Shown: positions 51,064 to 60,165, counted from the first letter of the stretch. The stretch: DNA of 64,000 nt from Pseudidiomarina indica (GCA_029279945.1 JAJUHK010000007.1:1-64000), one strand, 5' to 3'. Notes: generated from the sequence alone by a model not told the origin. Program-made: numbers and translations.

Positions 51064-52206
51064 ATGGCAGAGAATCAGACAAGCGATCAGGAAAAAACAG
51101 AAGAACCCACGGCGCGAAGGCTGGAAAAGTCGCGCGAAGAAGGTCAGGTTGCGCGTTCACGTGAGCTGACCACTTTTGTGATCTTGTTCGGTGGGGTATT
51201 GATGCTTTGGTCGCTGGGGAGCACACTTTATAACAACCTCGGATTAATGATGGAGCAGGCATTTTCTTTTGAACGCCTGCAAATATCTGAACCCGGCCCC
51301 ATGCTACAAAATGTGCTAGAGCTTGGCCAAGCGGCACTGATCAGCTTGTTACCCTTGTTCGCTGTGATGCTGCTGTTAGCGCTAGTTGCACCAGCGTTGT
51401 TGGGAGGCTGGGTGGTCTCCACTAAATCAATGGCGCCGAAGTTTGAAAAGCTCAACCCCATCAAAGGCCTCAAACGCATCTTTTCTACCCAAGCGCTCGC
51501 CGAGCTAGGAAAAGCTATTGCTAAAACGGTACTGGTTGGTTCCGTATTGACGCTATTTTTGTGGCAGCAACGCCAGTCGTTCATGCGCTTGATGAGCTTA
51601 GAAGTCAAGCAAGCACTGGGTGAAGCTATGGGGCTTGCTGCGTTAGCCTGTTTGCTGATGATTTTAACGCTGATTGTGGTGGTGGCATTTGATGTGCCGT
51701 ATCAAATGTTTACCCACAAGAAAAAGCTGCGCATGTCGAAAGAAGAGGTGAAGCGCGAGCATAAAGAAACTGAAGGCGACCCTTTTGTGAAGGGTAAGAT
51801 CCGCCAGCAGCAGCAAGCAATGGCACGCCGCCGGATGATGGCTGACGTGCCCAAAGCCGATGTCATTATTACCAACCCGACCCACTATGCGGTGGCTCTG
51901 CAATATGATGAACATGGCATGGGCGCACCCAAAGTAATTGCCAAAGGTACGGAGTTGGTCGCACAGAAAATTCGTGAACTTGGCGATGAACACCAGGTTC
52001 CCCGCTTAGAAGCACCTGCATTAGCTCGGGCATTGTATGCGCATGTTGATTTAGGGCATGAAATTCCAGCGGCATTGTATACAGCTGTCGCTGAAGTACT
52101 CGCTTGGGCGTTCCAGTTAAAACGAGCTCGCCAAGGTATTGCGGTGATGCCGCCCACCCCCAAAGATATTGAAGTACCTAAGGATTACGAGGTAGCTGCT
52201 CGATGA
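51064..52206 (+). CDS. flhB: flagellar export switch protein FlhB
   Basis: A 380-residue membrane protein that sets export specificity. N-terminal DQEKTEEPTARRLEKSREEG, four membrane helices, and the autocleavage motif in VIITNPTHYAVALQY near residue 270. Start is ATG 51064 by family fit; a TTG at 51049 has the better AAGG site. Its stop overlaps flhA (ATGA). Confidence 0.96.
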   Translation: MAENQTSDQEKTEEPTARRLEKSREEGQVARSRELTTFVILFGGVLMLWSLGSTLYNNLGLMMEQAFSFERLQISEPGPMLQNVLELGQAALISLLPLFAVMLLLALVAPALLGGWVVSTKSMAPKFEKLNPIKGLKRIFSTQALAELGKAIAKTVLVGSVLTLFLWQQRQSFMRLMSLEVKQALGEAMGLAALACLLMILTLIVVVAFDVPYQMFTHKKKLRMSKEEVKREHKETEGDPFVKGKIRQQQQAMARRRMMADVPKADVIITNPTHYAVALQYDEHGMGAPKVIAKGTELVAQKIRELGDEHQVPRLEAPALARALYAHVDLGHEIPAALYTAVAEVLAWAFQLKRARQGIAVMPPTPKDIEVPKDYEVAAR

Positions 52207-54287
52207 AATTAAGCATGACGGGATTAGCAAAATCATTACAAGGCGCCCAGCTGCAGTTGCTGGTGGGGCCGATACTGATCTTAGTCATTTTGCTGATGAT
52301 GGTGGTACCGCTACCGCCTTTTGCACTGGATTTTTTCTTTACCTTTAACATCGCGCTTTCCTTGATGGTGCTACTGGTGGCAATGTTCACTGAAAAGCCA
52401 CTTGAGTTTGCTGCGTTCCCAGCGGTGTTGCTGTTTTCTACACTGCTGCGGTTGTCACTCAACGTTGCATCCACGCGTGTCGTGCTGATGGAAGGTCACA
52501 ACGGTGGTGATGCCGCTGGTAAAGTGATTGAAGCTTTCGGCCAGTTCTTAGTTGGCGGTAACTTCGCAGTCGGCTTAGTCGTGTTCTTAATTTTGGTGGT
52601 GATTAACTTTATGGTTATCACTAAGGGTGCAGGGCGGATCGCAGAAGTTGGTGCGCGTTTTACCCTCGATGCGATGCCCGGTAAGCAAATGGCCATTGAT
52701 GCGGATTTGAACGCAGGCTTGATCGGTGAAGATGAGGCACGCCGCCGCCGCCAAGATGTGGCGCAAGAAGCCGAATTCTACGGCGCCATGGACGGTGCGA
52801 GTAAGTTCGTTCGTGGTGACGCAGTAGCCGGTATGGTGATCATGGTGGTCAACATCATTGGTGGGTTACTCATTGGCGTCATGCAGCATGATATGAGTGC
52901 CGGGGATGCTGCTCACACTTATATTTTGCTGACCATCGGTGATGGTCTCGTCGCGCAAATTCCCGCACTGATTATTTCCACCGCAGCAGGTGTGACAGTG
53001 TCACGGGTTAACACTGAACAAGATGTCGGCCAGCAGTTGGTCAAGCAGTTATTCGTTAGCCCCAAAGTGTTGTATTTAGCCGCTGGCGTGATTGGCCTTC
53101 TGGGTTTAATTCCAGGTATGCCTAACTTTGTTTTCCTGTTGTTTACGACGTTATTAGCAAGCTTTGCTTGGTATTTGCAGAAGTACCAAGCAAAACAGGC
53201 TGCCGCACAACGCGCCGAAGAAGCCGTGGTACCAGCACCATCATTCAGTGCCCCAGAAGCGAGTTGGAACGATGTGCAATTGGTGGATACCTTGGGCATG
53301 GAAGTCGGCCATCGGTTGATTAGCTTAGTGGATGACAATCAACAGGGTGAATTGCTCGGACGCATTAAGAGTGTGCGGAAAAAATTTGCGCAAGAAGTTG
53401 GGTTCTTGCCGCCTGTGGTACATATTCGCGATAACCTTGAGCTATCACCGAACACCTATACCATTACCTTGAAAGGTGGAGAAATTGGTCGCGCCGAGAT
53501 TTACCCTGAACGTTGGTTAGCGATTAATCCAGGTCAGGTGACGGGAGAAATTGAAGGTATCGATACCACCGACCCAGCCTTTGGCTTACCAGCGAAATGG
53601 ATTCCACAAGATCAACGTGAGCACGCCCAGATTTACGGTTATACCGTGGTGGATGCAAGTACCGTAGTGGCTACCCATTTAAACCATTTACTGCAACGCT
53701 ACGCAGCAGAACTGCTGGGCCGCCAAGAAGTACAGCAATTAGTGGATAAACTCAGCCAAGAAAACAAAGCCTTGGTGGAAGATGTGGTGCCGAAATGCGT
53801 GACCTTGACGACCTTGCAGCGGGTCTTGCAAAATTTATTGGATGAAGACGTTTCAATTCGTGACTTACGCACCATATTTGATACGCTAGCGGAGTTTGAA
53901 GGCCAGCAAGTGGATGCCCATGAGTTAACCGCTCGAGTACGTATCGCGCTTGGTCGCAATATTGTTCAGAAATGCTTCGGTGGGGCGCGCGAATTGAAAG
54001 TGATTGGCTTAGATGCAGGTCTTGAACAGATGCTGAGCCAAGCACTGCAACACAATAGCTCATTGGAGCCAGGGCTGGCGGTGACGATTCAAGAACAAGC
54101 GCAGCAGGCCATGCACCATGCAGAAACGATGGGCTTACCGCCAGTGCTGGTGGTTCCGCATGCATTACGGCCCTTACTGTCACACTTCTTGCGCCGCCAG
54201 TTGCGTGATTTAGTGGTTTTGTCACAAGCAGAAATTCCAGATGATCGGACTATTCAAGTGGTGAGTATGATCGGAGGCCAAGCATGA
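52203..54287 (+). CDS. flhA: flagellar export gate protein FlhA
   Basis: The 694-residue export gate. About eight membrane helices, the conserved cytosolic loop GAGRIAEVGARFTLDAMPGKQ, and a large C-terminal platform domain from ~residue 340. Overlaps both flhB and flhF by ATGA, so the three are coupled. Confidence 0.97.
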   Translation: MKLSMTGLAKSLQGAQLQLLVGPILILVILLMMVVPLPPFALDFFFTFNIALSLMVLLVAMFTEKPLEFAAFPAVLLFSTLLRLSLNVASTRVVLMEGHNGGDAAGKVIEAFGQFLVGGNFAVGLVVFLILVVINFMVITKGAGRIAEVGARFTLDAMPGKQMAIDADLNAGLIGEDEARRRRQDVAQEAEFYGAMDGASKFVRGDAVAGMVIMVVNIIGGLLIGVMQHDMSAGDAAHTYILLTIGDGLVAQIPALIISTAAGVTVSRVNTEQDVGQQLVKQLFVSPKVLYLAAGVIGLLGLIPGMPNFVFLLFTTLLASFAWYLQKYQAKQAAAQRAEEAVVPAPSFSAPEASWNDVQLVDTLGMEVGHRLISLVDDNQQGELLGRIKSVRKKFAQEVGFLPPVVHIRDNLELSPNTYTITLKGGEIGRAEIYPERWLAINPGQVTGEIEGIDTTDPAFGLPAKWIPQDQREHAQIYGYTVVDASTVVATHLNHLLQRYAAELLGRQEVQQLVDKLSQENKALVEDVVPKCVTLTTLQRVLQNLLDEDVSIRDLRTIFDTLAEFEGQQVDAHELTARVRIALGRNIVQKCFGGARELKVIGLDAGLEQMLSQALQHNSSLEPGLAVTIQEQAQQAMHHAETMGLPPVLVVPHALRPLLSHFLRRQLRDLVVLSQAEIPDDRTIQVVSMIGGQA

Positions 54288-56416
54288 GCATTCAACGCTT
54301 CACCGCCAACAGTCAGCGGCAGGCACTACGCCTCGTGCGCGACGCACTTGGTGACGATGCGGTGATTATTACTTCGCGTAAGCAGGGTGATAGCGTCGAG
54401 ATTTTTGCGATGCGTGAAGCCGATCTTGATCAGCTAGAAAGCCAAACTACAGTGCCAGCTACGCCAGCGGTGCCAACCGAGCCAGCCACACAACCTATGG
54501 CGCAAGCATTAGAACAACTGCTGGCAGATATGCAGCAGATGCGTAATTTACTGCAGCAACAGCAGGGCGAACCCGTTACTGAAGATAACCGGCAGCGACT
54601 ATACCGCCACCTACGCAGTGCTGATTTCAGTGATGAGTTGGCGCAACAATATTCCGATCTGCTACCGGCGCATTTAAACCACCGCTCAACGCCTTACAGC
54701 GACGCCCAAACATGGCTGAAGCAACAATTAGCGGCGCGTATCGCCCACCAAGGTGAATTATCGCCGAATGAATGGCAATTACTCCAACACCAAGGTGTGA
54801 TTGCGTTGATTGGCCCAACCGGGGTAGGGAAAACGACGACAACGGCGAAATTAGCTGCGAATTACGTGATGCAGCATGGCAACGATAGTTTGTTGTTGGT
54901 GACCACCGACAGTTATCGGATAGGGGCACAACAACAACTTGCCATTTATGCCGAATTGCTTGATGTAGAAATGCATGCTCTGGCGGATGGGGAAGGATTA
55001 GAAACACTGGCTGGGAAAATGCAGGGCAAACGCTTGGTGTTGGTAGATACCGTGGGCATGAGCCAGCGCGATCAACGTCTTGCGCAAAAAATCGCAGCGT
55101 TAGCGAGCGAGTCTTTCCGTGATAAAACACGCTTAGTATTGCTGTTAAATGCCGCATCACAGCCTGCAACGCTCGATGAGGTGGCCCGAATTTATCAAGG
55201 CATTGGTCAAGAGAACGGGCTGACCGTGCACGATTGTATTTTGACGAAATTAGATGAAGCAAACCGCGTCGGTGCTGTCGTCGATACCATTATTCGCTAT
55301 CAGTTGCAGGTATTAGCGGTGTCAGTAGGACAACGTGTTCCGGAAGATTTACACGCCCCCAATATTGAGCAGTTGATCGACGATGGGTTAGCAGGGGGAA
55401 CCGCAACCGCGCCTTGGATTGTACCAAACGAGGCTGCACCTAGCGCTGACGGCGTCATTCCTAAGCAAGTGTTTGCCCACGGTAAAGTCATTCAAGCCGT
55501 GATGCAGACATTGCAACTGCGGGTGAGTGGCTTCCGTAGTTTTACCCAATGGTGGCTTGAACCGAGTTTATCCATGAAACCCTTCGTGGCGACTAGCTTT
55601 GCCGACCTGGAGCCCGCAGTAATTCGCTGGGGTGCGCCACAGCCCCTGCAAGGGTGGCAGCATTTAACCCCACACTTAGCTTTATCTGCAGAAGCTTTGG
55701 TGCAGTTACCGCCGGTATTACAAGGCAGTGCACAACCCGATGCTAATCAAACAGCGACACATTTATTTGATTATCTGCCTGAGTTGGCGGTGTTAACAGA
55801 GTTAGATCAACAGCAATGCGGTTGGTTGGCGCTGATGAACGTGAACCATCGGGTATATAGCGACGAGCGCCAGCTGTCAGTACAGCAGTGTATGGCACAG
55901 CAACAGATCCCGCTGGGTAAGCAAACTGTACTGTACCGAGGTGAACGGCGGCGCTTAGAGCTTTACATTGCAGCTGCGCAACTTACGCCCGCGGGCACGA
56001 CCTATCAACTTATCCATGGTGCCTTGCATGGTGGTGCTGGGAAAAGTCCCCCGGTACAGCGCCGCTATTGGCTTGTGGATGGCTCGTGCAGCGCTGAGCA
56101 AGTGGTCGCACGTGTTCAAATGATGCTGCAAACTGAAGAATACGCACGTTTAACAAGGCTCGCGTGGCGCCAACTGAGCAAACTATGGGCGCATTTAAAC
56201 GGCGAAGAATTACACAGTATAGCAGCCGTAATAGCGGCGACAGTATTACACATTGAATACCACCCAAGTGCAGAATTTGCCTCGCTACGGGGTGATTTGT
56301 TGAGTTTGAGCGGTAAGCGTGGGCGTGTGCAGGGCGATAAACTGGTTCCTGCGTTAATTCACGTGTTGAATGCTTACGCGTCACTGCAAGCAGCAGGACG
56401 ACAAGTAGAGTGGTGA
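54284..56416 (+). CDS. flhF: flagellar SRP-like GTPase FlhF with a long C-terminal extension
   Basis: FlhF sets flagellar position and number. N-terminal basic domain (RFTANSQRQALRLVRDALGDDAVI). The SRP-type NG domain spans ~residues 165-375: LIGPTGVGKTTTTAKLAANY, TTDSYRIGAQQQL, LVDTVGMSQRDQRL, LTKLDEANRVGAVVDTIIRY and SVGQRVPEDLHAPN. Usual FlhF ends about here (400-500 residues). This one continues for about 340 residues with no recognised motif, Gln/Leu/Trp-rich, to 710 residues. The extension is an uninterrupted frame, not a second gene with its own site. It lies beside a reduced FlhG. Confidence 0.93.
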   Translation: MSIQRFTANSQRQALRLVRDALGDDAVIITSRKQGDSVEIFAMREADLDQLESQTTVPATPAVPTEPATQPMAQALEQLLADMQQMRNLLQQQQGEPVTEDNRQRLYRHLRSADFSDELAQQYSDLLPAHLNHRSTPYSDAQTWLKQQLAARIAHQGELSPNEWQLLQHQGVIALIGPTGVGKTTTTAKLAANYVMQHGNDSLLLVTTDSYRIGAQQQLAIYAELLDVEMHALADGEGLETLAGKMQGKRLVLVDTVGMSQRDQRLAQKIAALASESFRDKTRLVLLLNAASQPATLDEVARIYQGIGQENGLTVHDCILTKLDEANRVGAVVDTIIRYQLQVLAVSVGQRVPEDLHAPNIEQLIDDGLAGGTATAPWIVPNEAAPSADGVIPKQVFAHGKVIQAVMQTLQLRVSGFRSFTQWWLEPSLSMKPFVATSFADLEPAVIRWGAPQPLQGWQHLTPHLALSAEALVQLPPVLQGSAQPDANQTATHLFDYLPELAVLTELDQQQCGWLALMNVNHRVYSDERQLSVQQCMAQQQIPLGKQTVLYRGERRRLELYIAAAQLTPAGTTYQLIHGALHGGAGKSPPVQRRYWLVDGSCSAEQVVARVQMMLQTEEYARLTRLAWRQLSKLWAHLNGEELHSIAAVIAATVLHIEYHPSAEFASLRGDLLSLSGKRGRVQGDKLVPALIHVLNAYASLQAAGRQVEW

Positions 56417-56426
56417 AGGAAGTAGT

Positions 56427-56894
56427 ATGACAGATCAAGCAGCCGGCCTGCGCCAGTGGGCCGCGAAAAGTAAATCGGTAGAATCGACACCACTACAGGT
56501 TGATAGCGAGCTTGAGCATGTAGTAGTGTTAGGGCTACCAGCGTTAGATAAAACACAAGCATTACGTGCTGTTGAAGTATTTCAGCGGTGGGCTGAACAA
56601 GGTAAAAAATGGGTCGGTGATCCGAACCGCTGGCGCATTATCCCAGTGGCGTCAGATTACCCCGATTTAGCTGAATTAGTGAAACCCTACCCACGATGGG
56701 CATTATGGATTGACCAAGATTTAGATAGTTTTCAGCGTGCTTATGAGGCTTTAAAAGCTGTTCATCGTGCACAGGGCCCGAAGCGAATGATTGCACTGAA
56801 CCCGCCGCTGCAATCACGGCGTGGGCTATTAAGTCATGTGCAGCAAGTAGCTAAAGCATATTTTGATATCGATCTCTTGGTATTTTCAGGCTGA
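56427..56894 (+). CDS. reduced FlhG-like protein lacking the ATPase P-loop
   Basis: A 155-residue protein in the flhG position (flhF-flhG-fliA). It begins MTDQAAGLRQWA; DQAxGLR is the N-terminal FlhG motif that activates the FlhF GTPase. The C-terminal ~55 residues (DSFQRAYEALKAVHRAQGPK, MIALNP, HVQQVAKAYFDIDLLVFSG) resemble the FlhG segment DAYALIKxLxRxxG...NMVxS...FLDVxLxxxG. The MinD-type Walker A (KGGxGKT) and switch regions are missing, and the whole is about half the usual ~290 residues. It seems to keep FlhF contact while losing the nucleotide switch. AAGGAAG site 6 bases upstream. Confidence 0.8.
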   Translation: MTDQAAGLRQWAAKSKSVESTPLQVDSELEHVVVLGLPALDKTQALRAVEVFQRWAEQGKKWVGDPNRWRIIPVASDYPDLAELVKPYPRWALWIDQDLDSFQRAYEALKAVHRAQGPKRMIALNPPLQSRRGLLSHVQQVAKAYFDIDLLVFSG

Positions 56895-56899
56895 GAATC

Positions 56900-57598
56900 A
56901 TGTATACAGCAGATGGAAAAATAAATCGTAACAGCGTCATCGAGCAATATCTGCCGTTAGTACGCCGCCAAGCATTTAGCCTCAAGGTGCGACTGCCTGC
57001 TGGGGTGGACGTGGACGATTTAATTCAAGCTGGTGTGGAAGGGCTATTGAGCTGTGTTGACCGCTTTGATGCCGAATCAGGTGTCGCATTCTCAACCTAT
57101 GCACACCAACGTATTCGTGGCGCCATGATTGATGAGCTGCGCAGTCGCGATTGGTTGCCTCGTAGTGTACGTCGCAGTGGTCGCGAGCTGGAATCGACCT
57201 TACGACGGCTAGAACAAGAGCTCGGACGCCCGCCAGAAGAGCGCGAAGTAGCGGCCGCACTGGATATGAGCCTCGCCGAATACCAACAGTTATTGCTCGA
57301 CACTAACAATGGTTTAGTGCTTTCCTACGATGACGTGTTGACCGATAACCCCAACCTCGAAACCAGCGATGACGAAACCCCAGCACCTGAAGCACAAGTA
57401 AGTAATGATCAGCTAAAACAGCTACTGATGGCAGCAATTGATGCCCTGCCAGAGCGGGAAAAGTTGGTGATGACCCTGTATTACCAAGAAGAATTGAATC
57501 TAAAAGAAATTGGTGCCGTGTTAGATGTGACAGAGTCACGTGTTTCCCAGTTACACAGCCAAGCTATCAAGCGTATTCGCGCCCGCGTAGCAACCTAA
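56900..57598 (+). CDS. fliA: flagellar sigma factor 28 FliA
   Basis: A 232-residue sigma28. VRRQAFSLKVRLPAGVDVDD, DLIQAGVEGLL, the region-2 STYAHQRIRGAMIDELRSRD and the region-4 HTH LKEIGAVLDVTESRVSQLHS are all present. It should read the six promoters annotated here and be held by FlgM. 5 bp after the FlhG-like gene. Confidence 0.97.
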   Translation: MYTADGKINRNSVIEQYLPLVRRQAFSLKVRLPAGVDVDDLIQAGVEGLLSCVDRFDAESGVAFSTYAHQRIRGAMIDELRSRDWLPRSVRRSGRELESTLRRLEQELGRPPEEREVAAALDMSLAEYQQLLLDTNNGLVLSYDDVLTDNPNLETSDDETPAPEAQVSNDQLKQLLMAAIDALPEREKLVMTLYYQEELNLKEIGAVLDVTESRVSQLHSQAIKRIRARVAT

Positions 57599-57681
57599 CG
57601 TTAATTTGACGCAAACCCACCGCCATTTTGTGCCCCCTATGCTAGAGTAAAGGTAATATTCACTCTGTAAGGAAGTTGAGC

Positions 57682-58311
57682 ATGATGAAGAAATTAACCC
57701 TTGCGGTTGCCATCTCCACGTTAGTGGTAACCGGTTGTGCGAATATGAGCAACACCCAAAAAGGAGCCACCATCGGTGCCATTGCTGGTGCAGTGATAGG
57801 GAAAGGCACCGGTGATCACGATAAAAGCCGCTATGTCTGGGGTGCCGTTGCTGGCGCATTAGCCGGCGGTGCTATTGGCGCTTACATGGATAAGCAAGAG
57901 CAAGAATTTCGTGAAGAACTTGCAGGCAGTGGTGTTCAGGTGATTCGTGACGGCGATAATATTCGTTTGCAGCTCCCTAGCAACGTCACCTTCGCAGTAG
58001 ATAGCACTGCCATTGCCAGTAGCTTTAACCCCGTATTGGTAGATGTCGCGAAAGTCCTCAATCGCTATGAGAAAACAACACTACTGATCGAAGGGCATAC
58101 TGATAGTACCGGCGATGCTAATTACAATCAGCGGTTATCAGAAAACCGTGCCTTGGCAGTGCGCAATCATTTGATTAGTAATGGTGTAGACCAACGTCGT
58201 GTCACCACTATTGGTTATGGTGAGAGCATGCCGATTGCGGATAACAATACCGCAGAAGGGCGCCAGCTCAACCGCCGAGTTGAGCTGCGTATCGTCCCTA
58301 ATCAGGCGTAA
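57682..58311 (+). CDS. OmpA-family outer-membrane lipoprotein (YiaD-like)
   Basis: A 209-residue lipoprotein. Lipobox VVTGC in the first 20 residues. A glycine-zipper segment follows (GATIGAIAGAVIGKGTG and GAVAGALAGGAIGAYMD). The C-terminal OmpA domain carries LIEGHTDSTGDANYNQRLSE and the Asn/Arg-rich end. ATG 57682 with AAGGAA upstream. Tail-to-tail with the next gene without any gap. Not evidently flagellar. Confidence 0.92.
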   Translation: MMKKLTLAVAISTLVVTGCANMSNTQKGATIGAIAGAVIGKGTGDHDKSRYVWGAVAGALAGGAIGAYMDKQEQEFREELAGSGVQVIRDGDNIRLQLPSNVTFAVDSTAIASSFNPVLVDVAKVLNRYEKTTLLIEGHTDSTGDANYNQRLSENRALAVRNHLISNGVDQRRVTTIGYGESMPIADNNTAEGRQLNRRVELRIVPNQA

Positions 58312-59469
58312 TTAGCCTTCTTTTGCTGGGGTGGTGCCTGTGTCGACAAGTAGTGCAATGGCACCATCACCCGTAATATTACACGCTGTACCAAAGCTAT
58401 CTTGCGCCATGTAGAGCGCGATCATTAATGCCACAGCTGTCTCACCAAAGCCCATCATCGAGCCCAACAAACCAATCGCTGACATGACCGCGCCACCAGG
58501 CACACCCGGGGCTGCTAACATCACCACACCCAGCATCAGAATAAATGGCAGGATGCTGAGGAATGATGGAATTTCTAACGCGTTATGTAGGAACATCACG
58601 GCGATTGTACAGCTAACAATAGTGATGGTAGAGCCCGCCAAGTGGATAGTCGCACACAGCGGCACCACAAAGTTGGCAACATCTTCGTTCACCTTATTAG
58701 CTTTGGTGCAACGCAACGTAACCGGAATGGTTGCAGCGCTAGACATAGTACCTAATGCGGTAACATAAGCTGGCAGCATATTTTTAATTAAAGTTACCGG
58801 GCTTTGGCCCGCTTTGAGCCCTGCAATCGTGTACATTGTAATGATGTACACCCAGTGCAAAATAACAGCCATGAGTAGCACAAAACCAAAGGTTTTCAAG
58901 GTGTGAAATACGGTGCCGTCAGCTGCCATTTGTGCGAATACGCCCGCAATATAGAACGGCAATAATGGAATGATGATTTTGCCAAGCAGCAGTTCAATAA
59001 TATCGCGACCTTGATCAGACAAATCCTTAAGTTGCTGCGCCCGTGTGGCAGCAATGCCAAGACCAAAAATAAAAGCCAATATTAACGCCGTCATAATATC
59101 AAACACGGGTGTTAGCTTGACCTGTAAAAATGGCTCAAACTGGTTACCAGCGCCTGATTGCACCCCGTTGGTGATGTCTCCTAACATAGGTACAACAGCT
59201 GCAGCCACAAAAAAGGCAACCGTACCAGCAACAACGGTCGACGCATATGCAATACCAAGCGTACGCCCCAGCATCCGCCCCGAATTCTGCGGTAACCCTG
59301 CAATTCCACTCGTGATAAAGAATAAAATTAACAATGGAATAGTGAAGAACAGTAATTGCCCGAACAGTTCCTTAAAGGTGAGCAACAACTGAATAGCCCA
59401 AGCAGGTGTAAACAACCCAACCACTATCCCCGCTACAATCCCCAGAATTAATTTAATGATTAAACCCAT
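58312..59469 (-). CDS. cation:dicarboxylate symporter family transporter
   Basis: A 385-residue inner-membrane carrier of the DAACS (glutamate/dicarboxylate) family. Eight or so membrane helices, with the conserved hairpin regions SSAATIPVTLRCTKANKVNE and ATIHLAGSTI in the transport core and CNITGDGAIALLVD near the end. Substrate cannot be fixed from sequence. Its stop codon abuts that of the lipoprotein gene. Confidence 0.9.
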   Translation of the reverse strand: MGLIIKLILGIVAGIVVGLFTPAWAIQLLLTFKELFGQLLFFTIPLLILFFITSGIAGLPQNSGRMLGRTLGIAYASTVVAGTVAFFVAAAVVPMLGDITNGVQSGAGNQFEPFLQVKLTPVFDIMTALILAFIFGLGIAATRAQQLKDLSDQGRDIIELLLGKIIIPLLPFYIAGVFAQMAADGTVFHTLKTFGFVLLMAVILHWVYIITMYTIAGLKAGQSPVTLIKNMLPAYVTALGTMSSAATIPVTLRCTKANKVNEDVANFVVPLCATIHLAGSTITIVSCTIAVMFLHNALEIPSFLSILPFILMLGVVMLAAPGVPGGAVMSAIGLLGSMMGFGETAVALMIALYMAQDSFGTACNITGDGAIALLVDTGTTPAKEG

Positions 59470-59670
59470 TGTTGTTCTCTCTGTGTGTTCGCTGTGTTTG
59501 CGCTTGTTTCAAAGATCCCGCGAGTATAGCACGACCAACCGCCGGTGGAACGCCAATGCGGGGAAAGGTGGGGGACGTGCGGTGGTGGGTTGTGTTTGTT
59601 TTTTGTTAATGTAAAGTGGTGGTGTCATTACATAGTGAATTAATCTATTCCATCGAAAGGACTCACGAGT

Positions 59671-59766
59671 ATGAGTAAAGTTGACTACATATCCACTATT
59701 AATATCGATTTAGGTGCGCGTTATACCGGTGTTTATTTAAACTTCCGTCAGCATACCCTGCATTGA
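59671..59766 (+). pseudogene. N-terminal fragment resembling Cas9-type RuvC-I
   Basis: A 31-codon frame from an ATG with AAAGGA ten bases upstream. It encodes STINIDLGARYTGVYL, close in pattern to the RuvC-I start of type II-B Cas9 proteins (IDLGxKxTGV near residue 10-20). The frame stops at 59766, inside what reads on the other strand as the end of a barrel gene, so it appears to be the surviving 5' end of a larger gene cut by a rearrangement. The match is short and is an inference. Confidence 0.4.
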
Positions 59767-60064
59767 CATCTGCAAATAACGATACAGATTCACTTAGGTC
59801 ATGTTTGTATCCAATGCCTGCAATTAACTGATCTAACGAAGCGCCACTGTAGCTATGGTGAAAATAATCGGTCGTCAGATAAAAATCGTCATTCAGCATG
59901 ACTCGACCGCTTAATCCGTAAACGTCTGGCTTATAATCATCGAATTCAACGTAACGTGCTTCTACGCGATTGAAATGAGCATCCGTTGATGTCGGAACAC
60001 TGGAAGCCATTGCGGCTCCTGAACATACTGTTGCCATCACTGAAGCTAATACTGCTTTTTTCAT
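59699..60064 (-). pseudogene. 3'-truncated outer-membrane beta-barrel protein
   Basis: Starts at ATG 60064 (GGAG six bases upstream) with signal peptide MKKAVLASVMATVCSGAAMA, then alternating strands (RVEARYVEFDDYKPDVYGLS, LTTDYFHHSYSGASL, LFADVNAGYAD). After about residue 100 the frame runs antisense into the Cas9-like fragment and ends with no closing strands or terminal aromatic. Small 8-strand barrels are ~170-200 residues, so roughly the last third is missing. Confidence 0.6.
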
Positions 60065-60135
60065 TTCATGCTCCATTATGTTGTGTGCAAATTGCACGTA
60101 TTCGATCCACCATTCTGCTATTATTAAAGCGTGGG

Positions 60136-60165
60136 GTCTTCCCCACGCTAGTGGGGGGTGTTTCC
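60136..60165 (+). repeat. CRISPR-like (type I-E style) repeat, copy 1
   Basis: GTCTTCCCCACGCTAGTGGG continuing GGGTGTTTCC, with the CCCCAC/GTGGGG stem seen in type I-E repeats. It also overlaps a second hairpin, GCGTGGGG/CCCCACGC (60129-60148), which on the minus strand is followed by TTTAATAAT and could be a terminator. Copy 2 is 199 bp away in the same orientation. Confidence 0.55.

Noticed and set aside
56427-56894. FlhG gene shortened by frameshift
   Set aside because: The frame is continuous with its own start and stop and both conserved ends. Neighbouring frames show no KGGxGKT remnant in the 10-bp gaps on either side.
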